From Bacteroidota bacterium (GTDB lineage: Bacteria; Bacteroidota; Bacteroidia; J057), in the NCBI GenBank assembly GCA_003696875.1, contig RFHL01001221.1:1-9082 (forward strand): 9,082 bases of DNA, written 5' to 3'. A program made the position numbers and the translations under genes. Of this stretch, positions 1-5,316 are shown one piece after another. Positions within the stretch are counted from its first letter, which is position 1. Every line of letters starts with the position of its first letter. Below the pieces are notes generated by a model. The model had not been told where the DNA came from. It saw nothing but the letters and a program-made list of their open reading frames with translations, and did no database searches.

Positions 1-1
1 C

Positions 2-862
2 TGGATCGACGGCCAGGAAGTCCTCGCCGCCAACTGGACCGGCAGCGGCACGGCCGAGCTGAGTGCCGGAGCCCACGAGCTGCGCATTCTCTACTTCAAG
101 CAGGGCTCCTACTGGGTCAACAAAATGGCCCTCTGGGTATCGGGTCCGCAGATGCGGCGGCACGCGCTGCACGCGCTCGGTTCTGTCCCGCTGGATGCCC
201 CGGCCAACCCCATCTACGTGGAGCCCGGCGCCGAGCCTCGCCTCTTGCGCAGCTTTGCCGACTATGCCGACAGCCTGGGCACCCGGCGACGCATCACCCA
301 CGCCCTACAGGTAGGCCTGCCTGCAGGGCTGGCCTACACCTATGACCTGGACCGGGCCTGTCCGGTGCAGGTGTGGAAGGGTCCCTTTCTCGACGCCACG
401 CCCATGTGGCTGGACCGGGGCGACGCCTCGTCGCGGCCCCGGGGGAGCGGCCCCCAACTCGGGGGCCGAGCGGGCCTCAGCCCCTCCCCGGGCCAAGCCT
501 GGCCCGACAGTCTGCCCAGTACGTGGGATTTCCAGGGCTATGCCATCGACGAGGAGGGTCTGCCCACCTTTTACTATCAGCAAGGCGAGGCCCAGATCAC
601 CGACCGCCTCTTCAGCCCCGACGGCAAGACCCTGAACCGGGAAGTCAGTTTCTCCGGCGACAAAAAGCAAGCCCCATTCCTGCGCCTGGCCACCGCCCAA
701 ACAGTCGAAGAGGTCGATCGCGGCTTCTACCGGATCGACGGGGCCTACTATCTGCAGCTTGATCCCAAGATCAAGGTGGAGCTGGTTTCGCAAAAAGGCC
801 ATACGGTCCTCGTTGCGCCGCTTTCGCCCGAATCCTCCCTTCGTTACACCCTCAAGTGGTAG
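2..862 (+). CDS. Secreted multidomain protein, C-terminal part (PA14-like tail plus conserved module)
   Basis: This reading frame is open from the window edge and ends at TAG 860-862, so only the last 286 residues are visible and the start lies upstream. The first ~50 residues (WIDGQEV..., a conserved G-x-H-x-L-x-Y-F strand, then ALWVSGP) resemble the end of a PA14/GLEYA-type sugar-binding beta sandwich. Residues ~95-145 carry a block I associate with large exported Bacteroidota and Planctomycetes proteins that also contain propeller or cytochrome c domains: THALQVG, YTYDLD, VQVWKG, FLDATPMW and SSRP. The rest is strand-rich, with no membrane segment and no CxxCH haem motif in the visible part. 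The gene is followed after 45 bases, without a terminator, by the copper-propeller gene, so the two are probably co-transcribed. Function is not known; carbohydrate binding or hydrolysis linked to redox chemistry is inference. The full domain order needs upstream sequence. Confidence 0.8.
   Translation, partial: WIDGQEVLAANWTGSGTAELSAGAHELRILYFKQGSYWVNKMALWVSGPQMRRHALHALGSVPLDAPANPIYVEPGAEPRLLRSFADYADSLGTRRRITHALQVGLPAGLAYTYDLDRACPVQVWKGPFLDATPMWLDRGDASSRPRGSGPQLGGRAGLSPSPGQAWPDSLPSTWDFQGYAIDEEGLPTFYYQQGEAQITDRLFSPDGKTLNREVSFSGDKKQAPFLRLATAQTVEEVDRGFYRIDGAYYLQLDPKIKVELVSQKGHTVLVAPLSPESSLRYTLKW
435..494 (+). repeat. GC-rich nested inverted repeat inside the first gene
   Basis: A perfect 8-bp stem (CGGCCCCC 448-455, loop AACTC, GGGGGCCG 461-468) lies within a longer imperfect pair, 435-447 against 484-494. 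It is inside coding sequence. The encoded residues (R/G/P-rich, then a loop) lie in a variable stretch between conserved blocks, so this may be a low-constraint surface loop rather than a regulatory element. No T-run follows. Confidence 0.45.
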
Positions 863-907
863 GCCATAAGTCATTGGGGTCTTTTCTCATATCCGAACTG
901 AATCCGC

Positions 908-2971
908 ATGTACAGAACATATTTCCTCCTGCTCCTCTGGGTACTGCCAGGCATGCTGCTACGCGCCCAGGATAATCCTTTTTACCGGCTCATCACCCTC
1001 CCGATCCCCGAGGGGATCGTGCTGGAGGGCGGGGGTCTCACCACCCTGCCCAGTGGCGACATCGCCCTGGTCACCCGACATGGCGACGCCTGGATTGTCG
1101 AAAATCCCTATATGGAAGGCAACCAGCCCCCGCACTACCGCCGCTTCGCCAGCGGCTTGCACGAGCCGCTGGGCCTCGCCTGGCACGACGGCACCCTCTG
1201 GGTAACCCAGCGGGGTGAGCTCACCCGCCTTTGGGACAAGAATGGCGACGGCCGGGCCGATTTCTACGAATCAGTCTACCGCTGGCCGCTGACAGGCAAC
1301 TATCATGAATACAGCTACGGGCCCGCCGTGGGCCCGGACGGGCAGCTCTACGTCACCGCCAACGTAGGCTTTTTCAATCCCGAGTGGTGGCGCGGGCAAA
1401 GCGAGGTGCCCTGGCGCGGCTGGACCCTGCGTATCTCGCCCTCGGGCGAGATGGAGCCCTATGCCGCGGGCATGCGCTCTCCCAATGGCTATGGCTTCAT
1501 CGATGGCGAGTTTTTCTATGCCGACAACCAGGGCGACTGGATGGGCTCCGGGGGCCTGGTCCACCTTGAGAAAGGCGATTTTGCCGGACATCCTGCCAGC
1601 CTGCGCTGGGCTGAGCACCCCCAATCCCCTCTCCAGATCACCCAGGCTGACATCTTTGCCCAGGTCGATCCGCAATTGACGCCCGAAGGCGCCCCCCCCT
1701 TCAAACCCGAAAACGACCCTGATGGTGCGGTGCTGCCGCTATACGAGCTTGCCCGGGAACTCCCCGGCGTCAAGACGCCGGCGGTGTGGCTGCCGCATGG
1801 GGTACTGGGCATCTCCACGGGTCAGTTTCTGGCCGACACCACTGAGGGAGCCTTTGGGCCTTTTGCCGGGCAGGTGTTTGTCTCCGATCAGGGCCAGAGT
1901 AAAATCTCACGCATTTTCCTGGAAAAGGTAGATGGGGTGTATCAAGGGGCCTCTTTCGGCTTCTTTGACGGCTTTGCCTCAGGAGCCATGCGCCTGAGCT
2001 GGGGCCGGGATGGCTCCCTTTTCGTCGCCCAGACCAACCGGGGCTGGGGTTCTACCGGCCGGGAGCCCTTTGCCCTGCAGCGTCTGGTCTGGACCGGCAA
2101 AATCCCTTTCGAGATCCAGGCCGTCCGGGCCATGCCCGACGGTTTTGAGCTGAGCTTCACCCGTCCGGTGGACAAGGGCACCGCCGCCGACCCGGCGAGC
2201 TATGCCCTTAGCTCCTTTATTTACAAATACCATCCGGTGTATGGCTCCCCAGCGGTCAATCTGGAAGAGGGGCAGGTGCGCTACGCCGAGGTATCCCGCG
2301 ATGGCCTCAAGGTCCGTCTGGTGGTCGATGGCCTGCGCGAAGGCTATATCCATGAGCTGCGGGCCGAGGGGGTACGCGATTATACCGATGGCCAGCCGCC
2401 CCTGCATCCTACGGCCTACTATACGCTGAACCGGCGTCCACAGGGCGATACCCTGGCGATTCCGGCCGGTGCCCGTGCAGCCCACCACCATCATCCGGCC
2501 CCGGCCGAGGCGGCTCCAGCGCCTGTCCCGACCCCCAGGCCCCGCCCCGCGGGGCAGCTGGCCAAGAATCAGACCACCCTGCCGGCGCACTGGACTGAGG
2601 GGCCTGACCTGACCATCCGCCTGAGCACCAAGCCCGGGCTGCAATTTGACGTCCAGGACATGACGGTCGAGGCCGGGACTCGTATCCGGCTGATATTCAA
2701 CAATCCCGACGACATGCCGCACAACTTCCTGCTCCTGCGGCCTGGGCAGGCCGACAAGGTCGGCAAGGCTGCCCTCGCTCTGGGCGTCAAGGGGATGGCC
2801 ATGGACTATGTACCCGAGATGGATGAAGTCCTGTATCACAGCAAGCTCTTGCAACCTGCGACCAACCAAACCATCTACCTGGAAGCCCCCAGCGAGCCCG
2901 GCGTCTATCCCTATGTGTGCACCTATCCGGGGCACTATGTGAGCATGCGGGGCGTGCTCCGGGTGAAATAA
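908..2971 (+). CDS. Exported beta-propeller (sorbosone dehydrogenase-like) protein fused to an azurin/auracyanin-type copper domain
   Basis: The protein has 687 residues. A Sec signal peptide covers residues 1-20, with likely cleavage after LRA. Residues ~22-400 form a propeller of the glucose/sorbosone dehydrogenase-like group, with repeated GxLWVT/GxLYVT blades and a calcium-loop-like DKNGDGRADFYE at 110-121. Residues ~403-511 look like a beta-sandwich (FELSFTRPVD, then YYTLNRRP). A Pro/Ala linker with four consecutive His (526-529) follows. Residues ~562-687 are a cupredoxin. Its type 1 copper ligands are all present: His605 (MPHN), then Cys671, His676 and Met680 in C-x4-H-x3-M, the azurin spacing. 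The expected role is periplasmic or surface oxidation with electron transfer through copper; the substrate is unknown and PQQ binding is unproven. The ATG at 908 is chosen because it directly precedes the signal peptide; no clear Shine-Dalgarno is present. It probably forms an operon with the preceding gene. Confidence 0.9.
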   Translation: MYRTYFLLLLWVLPGMLLRAQDNPFYRLITLPIPEGIVLEGGGLTTLPSGDIALVTRHGDAWIVENPYMEGNQPPHYRRFASGLHEPLGLAWHDGTLWVTQRGELTRLWDKNGDGRADFYESVYRWPLTGNYHEYSYGPAVGPDGQLYVTANVGFFNPEWWRGQSEVPWRGWTLRISPSGEMEPYAAGMRSPNGYGFIDGEFFYADNQGDWMGSGGLVHLEKGDFAGHPASLRWAEHPQSPLQITQADIFAQVDPQLTPEGAPPFKPENDPDGAVLPLYELARELPGVKTPAVWLPHGVLGISTGQFLADTTEGAFGPFAGQVFVSDQGQSKISRIFLEKVDGVYQGASFGFFDGFASGAMRLSWGRDGSLFVAQTNRGWGSTGREPFALQRLVWTGKIPFEIQAVRAMPDGFELSFTRPVDKGTAADPASYALSSFIYKYHPVYGSPAVNLEEGQVRYAEVSRDGLKVRLVVDGLREGYIHELRAEGVRDYTDGQPPLHPTAYYTLNRRPQGDTLAIPAGARAAHHHHPAPAEAAPAPVPTPRPRPAGQLAKNQTTLPAHWTEGPDLTIRLSTKPGLQFDVQDMTVEAGTRIRLIFNNPDDMPHNFLLLRPGQADKVGKAALALGVKGMAMDYVPEMDEVLYHSKLLQPATNQTIYLEAPSEPGVYPYVCTYPGHYVSMRGVLRVK

Positions 2972-3040
2972 ATGCTCCGGGCCAGGTGGAATCCCCGCGG
3001 CTAGCGCGTCTTATCTGCATAAAATGGTAGGAAAAAAGCG

Positions 3041-3080
3041 AACCGCGGTGGCCCAGGGGCCATCGCGGTTTTGGTTTTCT
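3041..3080 (+). terminator. Strong intrinsic terminator after the copper-propeller gene
   Basis: Arms 3041-3053 and 3058-3070 pair over 13 positions (12 Watson-Crick, one G-U) with the 4-base loop CAGG, followed by TTGGTTTTC and, a little further on, a run of eight T (3087-3094). Because the arms begin with AA and end with TT, a weaker function on the minus strand is also possible (AAAAAA precedes at 3032-3037). It closes the two-gene unit ending at 2971. Confidence 0.85.
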
Positions 3081-3118
3081 CAGGCGTTTTTTTTCTTCTT
3101 TTTGATTGTATTACTTTC

Positions 3119-3143
3119 ATGGTCCGGACTTTGAGAGGACCAT
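3119..3143 (+). repeat. Inverted repeat in the leader of the DUF4301 gene
   Basis: ATGGTCC (3119-3125) and GGACCAT (3137-3143) are perfect 7-bp arms around 11 bases, 78 bases before the DUF4301 start. It could be an operator or an RNA hairpin in the 5' leader. A TTTG (3101-3104) and a second TTTG inside the loop (3130-3133) have promoter-like spacing, but the essential TA of TAnnTTTG is missing (GGACTTTG), so a promoter here is only a weak possibility. Confidence 0.35.
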
Positions 3144-3220
3144 CCTCCACGGCGCCCTGCCCCGGCCGGGCCTCCTGCCCTGCCGTAAGCTCACGAACAT
3201 CACCCCCGAAAACCTATTGT

Positions 3221-4750
3221 ATGTTTACCGAAAAGGACCTACAAGACATAGCTGCCCGAGGCAGCGAACGCGCGACCGTTGAAGCTCAGATCAAGCATTT
3301 CGAAACGGGCTTTCCCTTTCTGCAAATCCGAAGGGCCGCCACCGTCGGCGATGGCATCCTCGCCCTAAGCGGCGAGGAGATCGATCGCTTCGTGCGCCTG
3401 TACGAGCACTATCTGCCGTCCCTCAAGATCGTTAAATTCGTGCCCGCCTCTGGCGCGGCGAGTCGCATGTTCAAGGCGCTCTTTAGCTATCTGAATGAAG
3501 CCGAGGCCGCCGGGCAATCCCCCGCGCCAACGGGCGCGGTGGCGGAATTTTTTGCCCGGCTGGAAGATTTTGCCTTCTACAGCGACCTCAAGGCCTGCCT
3601 GAGCGAGGCGGGGCATGACTTGTCGGCTTGCCTACAAGCCGGGGACTATGCCACCGTGCTGCGCTACTACCTCACCGAGGACGGGCTGGGCTATGGCGTC
3701 CTGCCCAAGGGGCTGCTGCAGTTTCACCGCTATCCCGAGGCCGGCCTCAGCCGGACGGCCCTGGAAGAGCACATGGTCGAGGCCATGCACTATGCGACCG
3801 CCCCCGGCGGCACGGCCTACCTGCACCTGACGGTCTCCCCCGAGCACATAGAAAAGTTTCAGGCTCATGTCGCTGCTACCCGCAGCCGCTATGAGACCGA
3901 GCAGACCAAACTGGACATTTCCTTTTCCGTCCAGAAGCCAGCCACCGATACCATCGCAGTGGACATGGACAATGCGCCCTTTCGGACCGAGGACGGCAGC
4001 CTGCTCTTTCGGCCGGGCGGGCACGGGGCCCTACTCTCCAATCTCAACGACATCGACGCCGATGTGATCTTCATCAAAAACATCGACAATGTGGTCCCGG
4101 ATGGCATCAAGGCCGAAACCTACCGTTACAAGATGGCCCTGGGCGGCATCCTGCTTTCGTATCAGGAAAAAATTTTTGACTACCTCGAAGCCCTGGCAGA
4201 CCCGGCCCCGGGTCTGATCGGAGAAGTAGAGACCTTCCTGCAGGAGGCCCTCTGCGTGGAGCCCCCGGCGGGCTATGACAATTGGGATGAGGCCCAGCGC
4301 CTGACCTACCTCAAAGGCAAGCTCAACCGGCCGCTGCGCGTCTGCGGCATGGTCAAGAACGAAGGCGAGCCCGGTGGCGGCCCCTTTTGGGCGGCCAATC
4401 CCGACGGAACGGTCTCCCTGCAAATTGCCGAAACGGCTCAGATCGACGAGGATAACCCGGAGCAACGGGCCATCATGCAGGCAGCGACCCACTTCAATCC
4501 GGTGGACCTGGTTTGCGCCACCCGGGACCGGAAAGGCAAGCTTTTCGACCTGATGCCCCATCGTGATCCCAAGACCGGCTTTATCTCCTACAAGTCGCTG
4601 GGCGGCCGCGAGCTCAAGGCGCAAGAACTCCCCGGCTTGTGGAACGGCTCCATGTCAGACTGGAATACCCTCTTCGTAGAGGTGCCGATCATTACCTTTA
4701 ACCCGGTCAAGACCGTCAACGACCTGTTGCGGCCTACGCATCAGCCGTAG
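3221..4750 (+). CDS. DUF4301 family protein, nucleotidyltransferase-like
   Basis: The product is 509 residues from the ATG at 3221, close to the usual DUF4301 length of about 500. The start is chosen because MFTEKDLQDIAARG is the typical family N-terminus. The frame is open further upstream, but that part lies in the T-tract of the preceding terminator and encodes a non-conserved peptide. Conserved blocks are VPASGAASRMFK (~74-85), KGLLQFHRYP, HLTVSPEHIEKF, FSVQKPATDTIAVD, GGHGALL (266-272), KNIDN (286-290) and NRPLRVCGMVKNEGEPGGG (369-387). The P-x-SGxxSRMFK loop near the N-terminus and the GGHG/KNIDN pair resemble the nucleotide-binding loop and metal-site region of sugar-nucleotide pyrophosphorylases (GT-A fold). 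That comparison is my inference; the biochemical function is, to my knowledge, undetermined. There is no signal peptide or membrane segment, so it is cytoplasmic. Terminators lie on both sides, so it is probably monocistronic. Confidence 0.92.
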   Translation: MFTEKDLQDIAARGSERATVEAQIKHFETGFPFLQIRRAATVGDGILALSGEEIDRFVRLYEHYLPSLKIVKFVPASGAASRMFKALFSYLNEAEAAGQSPAPTGAVAEFFARLEDFAFYSDLKACLSEAGHDLSACLQAGDYATVLRYYLTEDGLGYGVLPKGLLQFHRYPEAGLSRTALEEHMVEAMHYATAPGGTAYLHLTVSPEHIEKFQAHVAATRSRYETEQTKLDISFSVQKPATDTIAVDMDNAPFRTEDGSLLFRPGGHGALLSNLNDIDADVIFIKNIDNVVPDGIKAETYRYKMALGGILLSYQEKIFDYLEALADPAPGLIGEVETFLQEALCVEPPAGYDNWDEAQRLTYLKGKLNRPLRVCGMVKNEGEPGGGPFWAANPDGTVSLQIAETAQIDEDNPEQRAIMQAATHFNPVDLVCATRDRKGKLFDLMPHRDPKTGFISYKSLGGRELKAQELPGLWNGSMSDWNTLFVEVPIITFNPVKTVNDLLRPTHQP

Positions 4751-4763
4751 GGGGGTAGCGGGA

Positions 4764-4781
4764 GGCAGGGTAGCCCCTGCC
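4764..4781 (+). repeat. Short GC hairpin after the DUF4301 stop
   Basis: GGCAGGG (4764-4770) and CCCTGCC (4775-4781) form a perfect 7-bp stem with loop TAGC, 13 bases after the stop codon. No T-run follows, so it is not an intrinsic terminator alone. It may stabilise the mRNA 3' end. The left arm could also pair with the CCCTGCC at 4846-4852, which overlaps the left arm of the next terminator. Confidence 0.5.
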
Positions 4782-4846
4782 TGAACCGGACGCATTGTCC
4801 ACGATGGAAGCCCTTGCCTCCCTCCATCAGACATCTGTATCTATCC

Positions 4847-4893
4847 CCTGCCCCTCCGCCACAAATGCTGGCGGAGGGGCAGGCGGCATTTTT
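4847..4893 (+). terminator. Strong intrinsic terminator of the DUF4301 gene
   Basis: A perfect 15-bp stem (4847-4861 with 4869-4883) has the 7-base loop CAAATGC. It is followed after five bases by TTTTT (4889-4893), with TTTTTT at 4902-4907. It lies about 100 bases after the DUF4301 stop codon. Confidence 0.88.
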
Positions 4894-4904
4894 GAAATAG
4901 ATTT

Positions 4905-4933
4905 TTTGATATATAAATACTGAACTATATTCG
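4905..4933 (+). promoter_or_regulatory. Possible weak Bacteroidota-type promoter
   Basis: TTTG at 4905-4908 is followed 17 bases later by TATATTCG (4926-4933), which matches five of the six fixed bases of TAnnTTTG. The spacing is at the short end of the known range. If used, transcription would start near 4940, at the competing hairpins. It is weaker than the element at 4983-5013. Confidence 0.3.
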
Positions 4934-4934
4934 C

Positions 4935-4977
4935 TGGGGAAGGTCGCGGAAAAAGATTTTCCCCATTTTTTTTCCGC
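4935..4977 (+). other. Two mutually exclusive hairpins with a T8 tract
   Basis: Hairpin A pairs TGGGGAA (4935-4941) with TTCCCCA (4959-4965) and is followed at once by eight T (4966-4973), so it is terminator-like. Hairpin B pairs GCGGAAAAA (4946-4954) with TTTTTCCGC (4969-4977) and would take up that T-tract and open A's loop. The two cannot form together. This may be a chance product of A/T- and G/C-runs, or a terminator/antiterminator switch. Confidence 0.4.
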
Positions 4978-4982
4978 TCCTC

Positions 4983-5013
4983 TTGTTAAGTTATTAGAAT
5001 ATTATTATTTTTG
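4983..5013 (+). promoter_or_regulatory. Bacteroidota-type promoter (TTG-N20-TATTTTTG)
   Basis: TTG (4983-4985) is separated by 20 bases from TATTTTTG (5006-5013), which matches TAnnTTTG at every fixed position. Spacing and sequence fit the -33/-7 consensus known from Bacteroides and Flavobacterium. The start site would be near 5018-5021. No protein gene begins downstream before the terminator at 5069-5106, so the expected product is a short RNA. Confidence 0.65.
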
Positions 5014-5019
5014 AAATCG

Positions 5020-5106
5020 ATTAGGGTGATATACGGCTAAAAACTGAATCCCGTGGACTTGTTTTGTGACCGGCTGGCCTCCATTTGGAGCGCCGCCGGT
5101 TTTTTT
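5020..5106 (+). ncRNA. Candidate small RNA, ~85-90 nt
   Basis: The boundaries are inferred from a near-ideal promoter ending at 5013 and a strong terminator whose T-run ends at 5106. The body between them (about 5020-5068) has no start codon followed by a convincing frame. It contains a single-stranded-looking A-rich centre (CTAAAAACTGAAT) flanked by ACGG and CCGT, which could form a small stem. It does not resemble a tRNA or the SRP RNA core, and I do not recognise any riboswitch. A function by base pairing with mRNAs is conjecture. The 5' end is uncertain by a few bases. It could alternatively be a short leader fragment, but the tesB-type gene 210 bases downstream has its own -7 element. 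Confidence 0.5.
5069..5106 (+). terminator. Strong intrinsic terminator of the candidate small RNA
   Basis: ACCGGC-GGC-CTCC (5069-5082, one unpaired T at 5075) pairs with GGAG-GCC-GCCGGT (5087-5100, one unpaired C at 5091) around the loop ATTT, giving 13 base pairs. Seven T follow directly (5100-5106). It cannot serve the DUF4301 gene, which already has a perfect terminator 200 bases upstream. Confidence 0.85.
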
Positions 5107-5117
5107 ATGGGGAAAGT

Positions 5118-5167
5118 GGGCAAATGGGGAAGTAGGGAAAGGGGGCAAATGGGAAAGTAGGGAAAGT
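5118..5167 (+). repeat. G-rich 25-bp tandem repeat (two units)
   Basis: Two adjacent 25-base units, 5118-5142 and 5143-5167, each begin GGGCAAATGGG and differ at two positions. A partial copy (GGGGAAAGT) precedes them at 5109-5117. The G-strand is purine-rich, with runs of three to five G on the + strand, and could form G-quadruplex-like structure. It follows directly on the terminator T-run. Confidence 0.75.
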
Positions 5168-5260
5168 GCCTTGCGTAAAGTATTGTTAAACAGGTCATTA
5201 TCAATCTTATCTGTATTGCGTTTCCTGTACCGCTATCCGGGCTTCCTTCCCTGATTTTGT

Positions 5261-5268
5261 TACCTTTG
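5261..5268 (+). promoter_or_regulatory. Probable -7 element of the thioesterase gene (TACCTTTG)
   Basis: TACCTTTG matches all fixed bases of TAnnTTTG and lies 48 bases before the thioesterase ATG, which would give a leader of about 40 bases. No TTG is present at the expected -33 position (about 5235-5243), so the promoter may be weak or activator-dependent. Confidence 0.5.
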
Positions 5269-5316
5269 GTGGAAACTGCCTTTCAGGGTGGTGAGTAGGA
5301 TTCTCAATCAAGGTAC

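Larger units (their letters stand above)
4751..5316. other. 566-base intergenic region without a protein gene
   Basis: The stretch is markedly richer in A and T between about 4885 and 5065 than the genes around it. It contains hairpins, two terminators, promoter-like elements and a G-rich tandem repeat, each listed separately. The only open frame of note (5066-5254, GTG start) begins inside a terminator stem and translates the G-rich repeat, so I do not call it a gene. The rest (5168-5260) shows nothing I recognise. Confidence 0.8.

Noticed and set aside
435..494. Insertion or mobile element remnant in the first gene, suggested by the nested GC inverted repeat
   Set aside because: The reading frame continues and the flanking conserved blocks (SSRP before, GYAIDEEGLPTF after) are at about the distance I would expect, so it is more likely a variable loop.
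1979..2935. Open frame of 318 codons on the minus strand inside the copper-propeller gene
   Set aside because: The plus-strand frame has a signal peptide, a propeller and intact copper ligands. The reverse frame has none of these and reflects GC-driven absence of stops.
3071..3220. Longer N-terminus for the DUF4301 protein (extra 50 residues)
   Set aside because: The extension lies in the T-tract of the terminator and the leader, begins with TTG, and lacks family similarity, whereas the ATG at 3221 starts the conserved family N-terminus.
4889..5060. AT-rich island as a sign of horizontally acquired DNA or a replication origin
   Set aside because: It is short and non-coding, explained by promoter elements and T-tracts, and has no DnaA-box cluster, integrase or terminal repeats.
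5020..5106. tRNA, SRP RNA or known riboswitch in the candidate small-RNA interval
   Set aside because: There is no cloverleaf with a T-loop GTTC motif, no SRP GGAA tetraloop core and no riboswitch consensus that I recognise; the thioesterase downstream also has its own -7 element.
5066..5254. Possible small protein (62 residues) after the candidate small RNA
   Set aside because: It starts with GTG within the sequence of the terminator stem, translates the tandem repeat into a Gly/Lys/Trp pattern and has no plausible ribosome-binding context.
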